DNA from: Paraphysomonas bandaiensis
Lineage: Eukaryota; Chrysophyceae
DNA length: 64,000 nucleotides
Reading direction: 5' to 3'
NCBI GenBank assembly: GCA_965644295.1
Contig: CBFFRP010000616.1
Coordinates: 62,001 to 126,000 of the forward strand
The position numbers and the translations under genes were made by a program. Positions 33,001 to 48,000 of this stretch are shown one piece after another. The notes beneath the pieces are model-generated. The model saw only the letters and a program-made list of their open reading frames with translations. It was not told where the DNA came from and searched no databases. How positions within the stretch are numbered: the stretch's first letter is position 1; each line of letters starts with the position of its first letter.

Positions 33001-36000
33001 TGGAAGTGTATCAATCAGCACTGGGTTTGCGCATAGGTCGTCTGGAAATATCACTATTGAAACGTCACCTTCATTGGAACAGGCAGGACATGTAAAGTTG
33101 TCTGCCGGGACTTCATCAGAGGGAGATGGTGGAGATGTTAGGTTGTTTGCAGGAAATTCTTCTGCGAACCTAGGTAATGCAGGCTCTTTGGTTCTGCATG
33201 CTGGTAATGGACACACATCTAATGATCAACCATTCGGGAGTATGGGTGGAAATATCATACTAAGAGGTGGCTCGTCTTCTTCTCAGACTGGTAGTTCTGG
33301 CAATGTGAATATTGATGGTGGTGCTGCGGAATACACAACGGGAGGTGCAATATCCGTTACCAGTGGAAAAGGGGATTTGCTGTCCAGTGGCAGCGTGGCG
33401 ATATCATCCAGCGATAATGACGCTGCAGGAGCGAGTGGCAATTTAGTTCTGAAGACTGGCCAATCACTGCAGGGGTCTTCTGGAGATCTTCACATTATGA
33501 CGGGAGATGCCCCAGCTGGAAATGGGGGAAGCATTACCGTCGCTGTTGGGCAGTCTTCTTCAACAAGTGGAGAAGTATCAGTCTCCGCAGGTTCATCACT
33601 GACTGAAGATGGTGGGAGTGTTAGTATTGCGTCTGGGCGAGCACTTTCTGAAACATCAGCGTCCGGTTATATCGACATCACGTCGCCCTCAGCTCCGAAG
33701 TCTGGTGGTTTGAGCATATCCACTGGCAGTTCATCTTTTCTGCAAAGTGGGTCCATCAATATCGCTACTGGTGACAGTGCTAGTGAATCAAGTGGTGATA
33801 TAGTTGTTTCTGTCGGGCACTCTGGTCAATCAGCGGGGAGTGATGTGATTGTGAATGCTGGAACATCTGTTGGTTCTCATTCTGGTGGAGATGTAGCGAT
33901 CAGTGCAGGCTCAGTAGTTAATCCATCACAAGGTGCTGGTGGAAGAGTATCACTAGAATCAGGAAGTGCAGATGCTGGTGGTGATATTGTACTTCAAAGT
34001 GGTAGTGGAATTCATCAAGTCGGTGGCTCTTTGGAATTGTCGTCGGGGGGATCTGTTTCTGGAGATGGTGGCTCTGTATCTATGCAGTCAGGAAGTGGAC
34101 TCAGCAGTGGTGATGTCATTATGCGATCTGGACAATCATCTGCAGGGGATAGTGGTAGTGTAGATGTCATGACTGGATCTTCGTCTTCAGGTTCAGCTGG
34201 TACAATTTCGTTGTCTGCTGGAGAGAGTGGAGTTGGTAACGGAGCTGATGTTTCTGTATCTGCTGGTGAGGCATTGACTGGTATTGGTGGTAGTTTGACT
34301 TTACGAAGCGGGGGAGGCAAGTCTGCGAGTGGGTCTGTTACCCTTTCGAGTTTTGACTCTTCTGGTGATGCGTCTTCGGGACCTATCCGCGTTGAGTCTG
34401 GTGCTTCTGCGATCGGTGTTTCTGGTGATGTGTCAGTGTCATCAGGTGATTCGAGTGCCGGTTCTGCGGGATCTGTATCTGTAAAGGCTGGTGTGTCTTC
34501 AGCTGGCACAGGATCTCCAGTTACGTTAGGTGCTGGTGATACGCTTGATGGTACTAGCCATGGTGGAGATGTGTCAATTGTGAGCGGCGCATCATCTGCT
34601 AATTCGGGCTCTATGGATTTACATACACCTGTCTCGACTACTTCTAGTGGCGGTATTGACATATCTACTGGTAGTAGCGGTTCTGAAGTCTCAGGCGACA
34701 TATCTATCTCAGTTGGTTCTTCTTCCGATGGTGTTAGCGGCGACATTGCAGTTGTAGTTGGATCTGGCCGAACTCAGGGTGGGGATGTGACTATATCAGC
34801 AGGATCTGTTGAAGGTCTGACTGGAGATGCTGGTGACATAGTACTATCAGGTGGAGATGCGGCAGTAGGTCAATCGACAGGTGGATCAGTATCTGTAACA
34901 GGGGGCTCAAGCTCTGGTGGCTCTGGAGGCTCTTTGGAATTGTCGTCGGGGGGATCTGTTTCTGGAGATAGTGGCTCTGTATCTATGCAGTCAGGAAGTG
35001 GACTCAGCAGTGGTGATGTCATTATGCGATCTGGACAATCATCTGCAGGGGATAGTGGTAGTGTAGATGTCATGACTGGATCTTCGTCTTCAGGTTCAGC
35101 TGGTACAATTTCGTTGTCTGCTGGAGAGAGTGGAGTTGGTAACGGAGCTGATGTTTCTGTATCTGCTGGTGAGGCATTGACTGGTATTGGTGGTAGTTTG
35201 ACTTTACGAAGCGGGGGAGGCAAGTCTGCGAGTGGGTCTGTTACCCTTTCGAGTTTTGACTCTTCTGGTGATGCGTCTTCGGGACCTATCCGCGTTGAGT
35301 CTGGTGCTTCTGCGATCGGTGTTTCTGGTGATGTGTCAGTGTCATCAGGTGATTCGAGTGCCGGTTCTGCGGGATCTGTATCTGTAAAGGCTGGTGTGTC
35401 TTCAGCTGGCACAGGATCTCCAGTTACGTTAGGTGCTGGTGATACGCTTGATGGTACTAGCCATGGTGGAGATGTGTCAATTGTGAGCGGCGCATCATCT
35501 GCTAATTCGGGCTCTATGGATTTACATACACCTGTCTCGACTACTTCTAGTGGCGGTATTGACATATCTACTGGTAGTAGCGGTTCTGAAGTCTCAGGCG
35601 ACATATCTATCTCAGTTGGTTCTTCTTCCGATGGTGTTAGCGGCGACATTGCAGTTGTAGTTGGATCTGGCCGAACTCAGGGTGGGGATGTGACTATATC
35701 AGCAGGATCTGTTGAAGGTCTGACTGGAGATGCTGGTGACATAGTACTATCAGGTGGAGATGCGGCAGTAGGTCAATCGACAGGTGGATCAGTATCTGTA
35801 ACAGGGGGCTCAAGCTCTGGTGGCTCTGGAGGCTCTTTGGAATTGTCGTCGGGGGGATCTGTTTCTGGAGATAGTGGCTCTGTATCTATGCAGTCAGGAA
35901 GTGGACTCAGCAGTGGTGATGTCATTATGCGATCTGGACAATCATCTGCAGGGGATAGTGGTAGTGTAGATGTCATGACTGGATCTTCGTCTTCAGGTTC

Positions 36001-39000
36001 AGCTGGTACAATTTCGTTGTCTGCTGGAGAGAGTGGAGTTGGTAACGGAGCTGATGTTTCTGTATCTGCTGGTGATTCTGTTAATGGTGTTGGAGGCAGT
36101 GTTCTTCTCTCAGGAGGAAGATCGTTGAGTAAGAGTGGAAATATCATCTTAGAGTCTCTTCCTTCTGTGGAAAGTGGTACTGTTTATCTTTCTACAGGAT
36201 CGTCCACAAAGATATCTGGAGCAGTTGATATCACAACAGGATCAAGCTTACATAAAGCAGGATCTGTAGCTGTCACGGCGGGAGAGAGTGGAGTTGGTAA
36301 CGGAGCTGATGTTTCTGTATCTGCTGGTGAGGCATTGACTGGTATTGGTGGTAGTTTGACTTTACGAAGCGGGGGAGGCAAGTCTGCGAGTGGGTCTGTT
36401 ACCCTTTCGAGTTTTGACTCTTCTGGTGATGCGTCTTCGGGACCTATCCGCGTTGAGTCTGGTGCTTCTGCGATCGGTGTTTCTGGTGATGTGTCAGTGT
36501 CATCAGGTGATTCGAGTGCCGGTTCTGCGGGATCTGTATCTGTAAAGGCTGGTGTGTCTTCAGCTGGCACAGGATCTCCAGTTACGTTAGGTGCTGGTGA
36601 TACGCTTGATGGTACTAGCCATGGTGGAGATGTGTCAATTGTGAGCGGCGCATCATCTGCTAATTCGGGCTCTATGGATTTACATACACCTGTCTCGACT
36701 ACTTCTAGTGGCGGTATTGACATATCTACTGGTAGTAGCGGTTCTGAAGTCTCAGGCGACATATCTATCTCAGTTGGTTCTTCTTCCGATGGTGTTAGCG
36801 GCGACATTGCAGTTGTAGTTGGATCTGGCCGAACTCAGGGTGGGGATGTGACTATATCAGCAGGATCTGTTGAAGGTCTGACTGGAGATGCTGGTGACAT
36901 AGTACTATCAGGTGGAGATGCGGCAGTAGGTCAATCGACAGGTGGATCAGTATCTGTAACAGGGGGCTCAAGCTCTGGTGGCTCTGGAGGCTCTTTGGAA
37001 TTGTCGTCGGGGGGATCTGTTTCTGGAGATAGTGGCTCTGTATCTATGCAGTCAGGAAGTGGACTCAGCAGTGGTGATGTCATTATGCGATCTGGACAAT
37101 CATCTGCAGGGGATAGTGGTAGTGTAGATGTCATGACTGGATCTTCGTCTTCAGGTTCAGCTGGTACAATTTCGTTGTCTGCTGGAGAGAGTGGAGTTGG
37201 TAACGGAGCTGATGTTTCTGTATCTGCTGGTGAGGCATTGACTGGTATTGGTGGTAGTTTGACTTTACGAAGCGGGGAAGGCAAGTCTGCGAGTGGGTCT
37301 GTTACCCTTTCGAGTTTTGACTCTTCTGGTGATGCGTCTTCGGGACCTATCCGCGTTGAGTCTGGTGCTTCTGCGATCGGTGTTTCTGGTGATGTGTCAG
37401 TGTCATCAGGTGATTCGAGTGCCGGTTCTGCGGGATCTGTATCTGTAAAGGCTGGTGTGTCTGCAAACGATAAGGGAGGCTATGTTGATATAATGGGTGG
37501 TTATGGAACTGTACAAGGTGGTGGTGTTAATGTGGTTGCTGGTAATGCTGGTATGAATACTGGGTCTGTTACTGTGTTAACTTCCTCTAGCATATCTTCT
37601 GGAGAAATCAGTCTCTCTACAGGATCTTCACAAGTTTTATCTGGAGATATTTCTCTTTCCTCTGGTAATGCAATATTTGAATCTGCTGTGAAATCAGGCA
37701 ACATTGCACTTGCCACTGGTACCTCAGCGAAGGACTCTGGTGAAGTATCAATTTTTACTGGTCATGCACAATCTGGTCTAGGCGGAACTGTTGCTATAAG
37801 TGCAGGTTCTGGTTATAGAGGCGGTTCAGTTGATATTGCTACTGGAGCGAGCATTGATCACTTATTTGCACCAGAGATGAAGTTGTCTTCTGAATCAAGT
37901 TCGTCAGACACAGGTGCATTGCTTTTTGAGACAGGATCATCTGATGTCGGTTCTGCGGGTGATATCAGTATTGCTGTCGGTAGATCTTTCACAGGTGGTG
38001 GAGACATTAGTTTATTAGCGGGGGCAAGTACTGATTCTAATGGAGGATCTGTTGTAATCGATAGTGGATTTGGCCCCTCTGCCAGTGGCTCTGTACAAAT
38101 TTCAACTGGATCATCATCTGTATCTGGTGACATTTTGTTTGTATCTGGAGCTGCAGAAGCAGCCTCGGGGAACATAGAAGTTAGGACTGGCAGTGGAGGT
38201 GTATCAGGATCTATATCTCTATTAACAGGTGATGATGTTAACGGGAAAGGAAGCGTCATTTCCTTGGCTGCCGGGTCGACTGGTAGCAGTATGGATCTTG
38301 GAAGTAAAGTATCTGTCTTTGGCTCAGAAAGTATTCGCATGGAAACAAAAAGGGGTGATTCCAGTGGAGATATCACTCTCCAGACCGGTGAAGCCGCTAC
38401 GCTATCATCTGGTGCAGTTTCCGTGCGCACTGCTGATGGCTTTACAAACTCAGGAGATATTGCTCTTGGAACAGGCGATGCTAATGCTGCCGGTGATATC
38501 AGTGTTAGTTCTGGTGTATCTTTAAAATCTAATGGTGCGGGTGTACAAATTGCTGGTGGTGCATCGAGCATTGGTCAGGGTGGAATTGCAAATATTGTTG
38601 GGGGAGTTGGATCTGGTGCTGGTGGAGATACCTCTGTATCTGGTGGCTCTGGAATAATTTCAGGTGGATCAGTTACTATCAACAGTGGATCATCGGATAC
38701 ACTGAATTCTGGTAATGTTGTCATAAATACTGCTAGTGGAATGGGGTCAGGAAGTGTTGATATTTTTACTGGCGATTCCCTTTCCTCTGATGCTGGTGAG
38801 TTGTCCCTGAGATCAGGTTTTTCGAGTTCAGGCGCTGGAGGTAATATTGCATTGTCTGCGGGAAGTACTGATGGCGTCGTCGCTGGAGGATCCGTACTTT
38901 TGTCAGCCGGCAAAAGCGTAAGTACTGGCGGTGATGTCATTATTTCTGCGGGGTCCGGTTCGGTGACTAATGGGAAAGTTTTAATGCAATCTGGGTCTGG

Positions 39001-42000
39001 TCATGATAGCTTGCTAGTTTCGGATGACCTCATCTCTTTACAGACTGCGGGAACTGACAGTAGTATTACTCTTCGCATTCCAAGTCCTGTGGGTTCGTCA
39101 ACCGAGACTAAGAGCATGATTGCTTTTGGTTTCGATGACCAAATGAGTGGGGTGCCCAATTACGATTTTCGGTACCAGACGATTGATAATATAGATGGCA
39201 CGAGATCGAATGTCTTAATTGCTAACGCCCCTTTGCATGTCACAGAAGTTAAGTATTCGTCAGATAGGAGGATTAAACGAGATATTGAAGATGTAGATAG
39301 CGACGAACTTTTACAGAGACTTAACCGTGTGCGTGTGACAAGTTACAGATACAAAGAAGAATGGCTCCGCGTGCGTGACGTCAAGAACAGTCGTGTGCGT
39401 GGTGTCATTGCTCAAGAGCTTGCCGAAGTATTTCCCGAATATATTACAGTGGTACCCGATTTCAAGCTACCTGACAAGAATTTTACCCTCAAAAATTTTT
39501 ATCAAGTTGACAAAATGTCTTTAATGATGGATATGATAGCAGCAATTCAAGCTCAATCGAAACGATTTTCTATATCAGAACGATCATCTGACAGTACTGG
39601 AGATGTGAGGGTTAGCTCTAGTCCATGGAATTCCGTCATAGATGGAACAGATGATATGTCTTCTGGACGTGTTTTGATGACTTCTGGCGAGGCTTCTCTG
39701 GGCAAGTCTGGCAGTGTGTCGATAAGCAGTGGTCCTAGTGGTACTCAGGCGGGCAGTGTTCTATTAGTCCCTGGTACTAGTGGAAATGATGCAGGTGCGG
39801 ATGTTTCTATTCGCGGTGGTGATTCATTGTCAAGGGTATCTGTTGGCGGTGATGTGACGCTACGCAGTGGTGGTGGTGGGGCTGGGAGTGGAGATGTTTA
39901 TATCTCAACTGACGAAAGCGATCAGGGCACAGGGTCAATAGCACTGATTACTGGTGATAGCGGTGCAGATGCGGCTGGTTCCGTTTCTCTTTCTGCCGGT
40001 TCTGGTGCGTCTGAAATCGGAGCAGGAGTGTCTGTTCACGGTGGTGACTCATTATTGTCTACTGGTACAGGTGGGTTGTTATCACTTTCAGCTGGCAATG
40101 GTGCCTTGGGTGGAGATGTCAGTATCACTAGTGGGCATGGGACAGCAGGTTCAGGTGGTTCTATTGCTATAACCGGTGCTGATGGATCTATGTCTTACTC
40201 GGGCGGTTCTGTTTCTATTGAAGGGGGTTCATCTGGTCGTGATGGTTTGGGAGGTGATTTGCTAATTTCAGGTGGTGCTTCTTCGACTGGTGGATCTGGC
40301 ACCATCCGCGGTGGCTCGTCGGTTGCGGGTATTGGAGGGGGGTTAGTGCTTGAAGGCGGCGTGAGTGCAGTTGGAAGCAGTGGTCTTGTGTCTGTAGGGT
40401 CTGCTGGTTCACGTTCTCAAAGTGGCAGTGTTTATATTGCTACCGGTGTGTCTGAATCGTCATCAGGATCATTACACTTGTCCACTGGCGACTCGTCCGA
40501 TTCTTCTGGCGATATGGTTCTCAGCGTTGGGTCGTCGATTAGTCAAGATGGGGGTGATATCTCGGTTGTGTCTGGATCTGGAACTGAGGGTGGAGACGCG
40601 GTTGTTTCAGGAGGTGTTGGAACATCATCTGTCGGAGGTTCCGTATCTCTATTAGGCGGCGGCAGTACTTCTGTAGGAGGTCGAAGTGGTGATATTGAAG
40701 TAGCAACTGTTGAATCGAGAGGAAGCAGTGGTGACATTTCCATGAGTACTGGTGCAGGTGAGGCCAGGACTGGTTCTATTGCCATTTCTAGTGGACATAG
40801 CGAGCTTGGTGCAGGTGGTGACATATCTGTTCGAGGTGGGTCAGGTGCATCTGAAACTGGTTCACATATATCAGTTATTAGCGGAAGGACTACGTCTGCG
40901 ACTGGAACAGGTGGTTCATTGTCCTTGTCTGCTGGTGAAGGCGCTTATGGAGGTGATGTTGCAATTGCTAGTGGTAGTGGAGTATCTGGTTCCGGAGGTT
41001 CTGTTGCTATTAGAGGTGGCGATGGGTACCATTCATCTTCAGGGGGCTCTGTATCCGTAATAGGTGGTTCATCTGATCGTGATGGGTCTGGAGGTGATGT
41101 TCGAATTTTGTCGGGGTCTTCATTTGGAAGTGATGCTGCGAATGTGCATATTTCTTCTGGCTCAAGCGATGTAGGTTTTTCTGGGGCCGTCGGTGTTATG
41201 TCATCTGACAGTACGTTGGGAAGTGGTGTAGTCACTGTGAAATCTGGATCTTCGACGAGTGGTATGTCGGGGAATGCTATATTTATGTCTGGCAACTCAT
41301 TGGTGAGTTCAAGTGGTGATGCAGTGATTAGTACGGGTGCAGCCGTTTCCAGCAGTGGTAATATCCAATTAAGTGTTGGTGAGTCGGCTTCCTCTGCAGG
41401 AAATGTGTTGGTCTCTGCAGGAAAGGGTAGTATTGACCATGGTGGGTCTGTATTTGTTAGTAGCGGATTGACTCTTTCCCATTCGTCGCGAAGTGGCGCA
41501 GTAAATATTAAAAGTTCTGAAACGGCAGGAGAGAGTGGAAGCGTAGTTGTCTCAACTGGATTCGTGGAGACGGGTTCTTCAGGCGATATTACTGTAGCTA
41601 CTGGAAGTGGTTTGGCAGGTTCGGGGTCTATATCTCTGTCAAGTGGCGACGGAGAAGATCGTATCGGCGACGTTGTGGTAAGCTCGGGTGACTCCCTCAC
41701 CAGCAGTGGAGGGCGTGTTTTAATAGCAGGTGGAAAAGGTTTTAGTGGTGGTGACTTGTTGATTGAAGGTGGCACAGCAAAATCGACTACAGGAGGGTCT
41801 GTCGCAATATCTGCCGGTGAAGGATATGCTGCATCAAAGGGTGGTTCTGTTTCTATTGAAGGGGGTTCATCTGGTCGTGATGGTTTGGGGGGTGATTTGC
41901 TAATTTCAGGTGGTGCTTCTTCGACTGGTGGATCTGGCACCATCCGCGGTGGCTCGTCGGTTGCGGGTATTGGAGGGGGGTTAGTGCTTGAAGGCGGCGT

Positions 42001-45000
42001 GAGTGCAGTTGGAAGCAGTGGTCTTGTGTCTGTAGGGTCTGCTGGTTCACGTTCTCAAAGTGGCAGTGTTTATATTGCTACCGGTGTGTCTGAATCGTCA
42101 TCAGGATCATTACACTTGTCCACTGGCGACTCGTCCGATTCTTCTGGCGATATGGTTCTCAGCGTTGGGTCGTCGATTAGTCAAGATGGGGGTGATATCT
42201 CGGTTGTGTCTGGATCTGGAACTGAGGGTGGAGACGCGGTTGTTTCAGGAGGTGTTGGAACATCATCTGTCGGAGGTTCCGTATCTCTATTAGGCGGCGG
42301 CAGTACTTCAGTAGGAGGTCGAAGTGGTGATATTGAAGTAGCAACTGTTGAATCGAGAGGAAGCAGTGGTGACATTTCCATGAGTACTGGTGCAGGTGAG
42401 GCCAGGACTGGTTCTATTGCCATTTCTAGTGGACATAGCGAGCTTGGTGCAGGTGGTGACATATCTGTTCGAGGTGGGTCAGGTGCATCTGAAACTGGTT
42501 CACATATATCAGTTATTAGCGGAAGGACTACGTCTGCGACTGGAACAGGTGGTTCATTGTCCTTGTCTGCTGGTGAAGGCGCTTATGGAGGTGATGTTGC
42601 AATTGCTAGTGGTAGTGGAGTATCTGGTTCCGGAGGTTCTGTTGCTATTAGAGGTGGCGATGGGTACCATTCATCTTCAGGGGGCTCTGTATCCGTAATA
42701 GGTGGTTCATCTGATCGTGATGGGTCTGGAGGTAGAATTACTCTCCTTGGTGCCACTTCTTCCTTTGGAGGTTCCTCTATTATTAGTGGAGGGTCATATA
42801 TGGATGGAGTTGGGGGAGGTTCTATTGTAGAAGGAGGATCTAGTGGTGTTGGGATTTCAGGATCTGTGACAATCCGTTCTGTAGACTCTGTTAAAGAAAG
42901 TGGGCATATCTTTGTGACCACTGGTTCTTCTGAATTGTCATCAGGATCATTACACTTGTCCACTGGCGACTCGTCCGATTCTTCTGGCGATATGGTTCTC
43001 AGCGTTGGGTCGTCGATTAGTCAAGGTGGGGGTGATATCTCGGTTGTGTCTGGATCTGGAACTGAGGGTGGAGACGCGGTTGTTTCAGGAGGTGTTGGAA
43101 CATCATCTGTCGGAGGTTCCGTATCTCTATTAGGCGGCGGCAGTACTTCAGTAGGAGGTCGAAGTGGTGATATTGAAGTAGCAACTGTTGAATCGAGAGG
43201 AAGCAGTGGTGACATTTCCATGAGTACTGGTGCAGGTGAGGCCAGGACTGGTTCTATTGCCATTTCTAGTGGATATAGCGAGCTTGGTGCAGGTGGTGAC
43301 ATATCTGTTCGAGGTGGGTCAGGTGCATCTGAAACTGGTTCACATATATCAGTTATTAGCGGAAGGACTACGTCTGCGACTGGAACAGGTGGTTCATTGT
43401 CCTTGTCTGCTGGTGAAGGCGCTTATGGAGGTGATGTTGCAATTGCTAGTGGTAGTGGAGTATCTGGTTCCGGAGGTTCTGTTGCTATTAGAGGTGGCGA
43501 TGGGTACCGTTCATCTTCAGGGGGCTCTGTATCCGTAATAGGTGGTTCATCTGATCGTGATGGGTCTGGAGGTGATTTATTCCTTTCATCTGGATTCGGG
43601 ACATTCGGAAGTGTGCTTTCGGTTCAGTCTGGTCCATCTCTTTTTGATTCTGGTTCGTTGTCACTCTCCAGTGGTCGAAGTTCCGCTGGTAGAAGTGGTA
43701 TTGTTGCACTGGAGTCGGCTGACGGTCTTACTGGGAGTGGTGATGCGGTAGTGAAGTCTGCGTCGACTAGTTCTCAGGTGTCAGGAACTGTTTTGCTACG
43801 ATCAGGTGACAGTGCTGGTGTATCTGGTGACATACAGCTTCGAGTTGGTGATAGTGATTTTTCCTCTGGAGATGTACGTATATTTGGAGGACGCTCTGCC
43901 AAAGGTGGAGACATTTCAGTAATATCAGGTGACGCTCTTTCGAGCGACAGTGGGAACCTTGTAATAGCGTCGGGCACTTCAGTTTCAAGTTCAGGATCCA
44001 GTGGTGCAATTGCGATATCTACTGCCGGTGGAGGTCATAGCAGTGGTAACGTCGACCTAATTAGTGGTGACTCATTCCATGAAACCGGTCACATAGGACT
44101 ATACAGCGGAGTCAGTGAAAATGGTGTTGCTGGCACATTGTCCTTTCAAGGTGGATCAAGTGGAGGTGTTACTGGCGCGGATGTCTCTGTTCGAGGTGGT
44201 GACTCCTTGGCTGTTGACGGTTCTGGAGGAAGAGTATCTATCAGTGGGGGCTCAGGTGCTACTGGTGCTGATGTTCATTTGAGTAGTGGTGCTGGTACTA
44301 CTGGATCTGCGGGTTCTTTAATATTAGGGGTTGGTGAAGGATCAGGTATTTCTGCTGGAGGTGCAGTGATGATTGATGCTGGTTTGTCCACGGGGGGTGG
44401 AGATGGTGGTGCCATGTCGCTGCGAGGCGGTGCTGGTCATGTGGGTTCATCATCAGGGGGTGGTGTTTCGATAGAAGGTGGAGTATCTGGGTCAGGTACA
44501 GGTGGTTCGGTATCAGTATCGAGTGGTGCTAGTGCATCTGGATCTTCAGGTTCAGCTGTATTTGGTTCGCATTCTTCTACTATGTCTAGTGGGGATGTGA
44601 CTTTGTCTTCTGGCTTATCTAGTGAAGCTTCTGGTTCTGTTGTTGTGGCTTCGGGGTCTTCTGATGCTTCTGCTGGTGATGTAAGAATTTTTGTTGGAAA
44701 GAGTGGTCAGGCGAGTTTTGGAGGAGATGTTAGTATGACGTCTGGTTTTGGCACTCTGGGTGGAGGCAATGTTGGGATCAGTGGTGGAGAATCAACAGGA
44801 GGTGATGGTGGCTCGGTGTCTGTACAGAGTGGTCAGAGTTCATCCGGATCAAGTGGTGATATTGCGGTGGCTTCATCTGATGTTGCTGGCATTAGTGGGT
44901 CAGTGCAAATTGCGAGCGGGACTTCGAGATTCGACACTGGCAAGGTAGCGATTAGCAGCGGAGAGAGTGAAATGGGTACAGCTGGTAACGTGCTTCTTCA

Positions 45001-48000
45001 TGGTGGGTCAAGTGGAGATGTTACTGGCGCGGATGTTTCTGTTCGAGGTGGTGACTCCTTGGCTGTTGACGGTTCTGGAGGAAGAGTATCTATCAGTGGG
45101 GGCTCAGGTGCTACTGGTGCTGATGTTCATTTGAGTAGTGGTGCTGGTACTACTGGATCTGCGGGTTCTTTAATATTAGGGGTTGGTGAAGGATCAGGTA
45201 TTTCTGCTGGAGGTTCAGTGATGATTGATGCTGGTTTGTCCACGGGGGGTGGAGATGGTGGTGCCATGTCGCTGCGAGGCGGTGCTGGTCATGTGGGTTC
45301 ATCATCAGGGGGTAGTGTTTCGATAGAAGGTGGAGTATCTGGGTCAGGTACAGGTGGTTCGGTATCAGTATCGAGTGGTGCTAGTGCATCTGGGTCATCT
45401 GGTGCTGTTGTTTTATCGTCGTCGTCCTCAGTAAGTCGTAGTGGGTCTCTTTCTTTAGAGTCTGGAGATTCTTTTCTTGGTACCGCGGGGGACATTAATG
45501 TTGCTGTTGGACATAGCTCCCGTACTTCAGGCAAGTTGATGTTGTCTGGTGGTGCTGGTAGTGTAGGTGGTGACGTAGTTGTACATGCTGGCTCTGGTTT
45601 ATCTTCTCGAGGCGGTTCATTATATCTTCTAAGTGGTGCTACTTCAGCATCTGATAGCAGTGGGTCATTAACGATGGGATCAGAATCATCATCCGCCTCA
45701 GGGCCTGTATTATTGGGATCTGGTACATCAGCACTTCGCTCTGGCGAGTTGGAATTGAGAAGTGGTGACAGCGATTCTGCTAGTGCTGGTAGCGTACTTC
45801 TTCATGGTGGATCAAGTGGAGGTGTTACTGGCGCGGATGTTTCTGTTCGAGGTGGTGACTCCTTGGCTGTTGACGGTACTGGAGGAAGAGTATCTATCAG
45901 TGGGGGCTCAGGTGCTACTGGTGCTGATGTTCATTTGAGTAGTGGTGCTGGTACTACTGGATCTGCGGGTTCTTTAATATTAGGGGTTGGTGAAGGATCA
46001 GGTATTTCTGCTGGAGGTTCAGTGATGATTGATGCTGGTTTGTCCACGGGGGGTGGAGATGGTGGTGCCATGTCGCTGCGAGGCGGTGCTGGTCATGTGG
46101 GTTCATCATCAGGGGGTGGTGTTTCGATAGAAGGTGGAGTATCTGGGTCAGGTACAGGTGGTTCGGTATCAGTATCGAGTGGTGCTAGTGCATCTGGGTC
46201 ATCTGGTTCTTTGTTAGTTTCGTCTGGTCGTTCAATGTCTGAGAGTGGAAATGTTGTTCTGTCATCTGGGAAGTCTGATGATGGCACGGCTGGTGATATT
46301 TTAGTCTCAGTGGGAGAGAGCTTTCAACGTGCAGGCAAGTTGATGTTGTCTGGTGGTGCTGGTAGTGTAGGTGGTGACGTAGTTGTACATGCTGGCTCTG
46401 GTTCATCTTCTCGAGGCGGTTCATTATATCTTCTAAGTGGTGCTACTTCAGCATCTGATAGCAGTGGGTCATTAACGATGGGATCAGAATCATCATCCGC
46501 CTCAGGGCCTGTATTATTGGGATCTGGTACATCAGCACTTCGCTCTGGCGAGTTGGAATTGAGAAGTGGTGACAGCGATTCTGCTAGTGCTGGTAGCGTA
46601 CTTCTTCATGGTGGATCAAGTGGAGGTGTTACTGGCGCGGATGTTTCTGTTCGAGGTGGTGACTCCTTGGCTGTTGACGGTTCTGGAGGAAGAGTATCTA
46701 TCAGTGGGGGCTCAGGTGCTACTGGTGCTGATGTTCATTTGAGTAGTGGTGCTGGTACTACTGGATCTGCGGGTTCTTTAATATTAGGGGTTGGTGAAGG
46801 ATCAGGTATTTCTGCTGGAGGTTCAGTGATGATTGATGCTGGTTTGTCCACGGGGGGTGGAGATGGTGGTGCCATGTCGCTGCGAGGCGGTGCTGGTCAT
46901 GTGGGTTCATCATCAGGGGGTAGTGTTTCGATAGAAGGTGGAGTATCTGGGTCAGGTACAGGTGGTTCGGTATCAGTATCGAGTGGTGCTAGTGCATCTG
47001 GGTCTTCTGGTTCTTTGTCAGTTTCGTCTGCTGATAGCATTGTGTCTGGCTCTTTAACATTTAGATCTGGCGATTCTGTTGTTCAGTCGGGGAATGTTGT
47101 TTTTTCTGGTGGAAATTCTAAGGGTCCTTTTTCTACTGGTGGTGGTGTGATTTTTTCTGGTGGCTCTGGACATGCTGCTGGCTCTGTGGTTATTGATTCT
47201 GGAAATGGGATTAACAGTGCTGGTGATGTACGTTTGAGCAGTGGGCTTGTTGTTGCGAGCGACAGTGTCGGTGGAAATGTTTTGTTACATTCTCATGATG
47301 CTGTTGGTGTATCTGGAGCTGTCTCTATCTCAACAGGCTTCTCTCAAGTTGAATCCTCGGGGTCTATTGCGTTATCTAGTGGTTCATCAGAGCACGAGAT
47401 GGGTGGTGCGATATCACTTCTTGTTGGTAGTAGTGGGTCTACTTCTGCAGCTGAGATTTCACTACTGTCTGGAAGCACTACGAATGCTAACGGGAGAGGG
47501 GGAAGTGTGGATATAACCGCTGGTGATGGCTCGTTCGGCGGTGATGTGGTCATTGGTTCTGGTAATGGTTTCACCAGTAAATCCGGTGGTGCAATAGACA
47601 TCAGATCTGGTGGTGGAGGAGTGGTAGTGAGTAGCGGAGACGCGAGCGTGGATGGTTTGACTGGCGATATTGTGGTCAGCACGGGTTCTGGTACTGCCAC
47701 TGGATCTCTATCTTTGTCAACTGGGCATGGGTTTGGGACCGTTGCTGGTGGCATTGAACTAAGTGTTGGGTCCTCTGCAAGCGGTTCTGGATCTGATATA
47801 TTGTTATCTGCTGGAGATTCTGAGTCAAGTGGTGGCTCTGTATCAGTAGTTGGTGGAAGTAGTGCCACTGCGTCTGGTGGTGATGTTTTGGTGACTGCCG
47901 GTTCAGGTTCAGAATCTGGTCGGGCCGTGCTTCAGACTGCAACGGGTAGTGATAAGGTAACCTTGTCTGATGGTAGGGTGGATGTGCATTCTTCCGGTGG

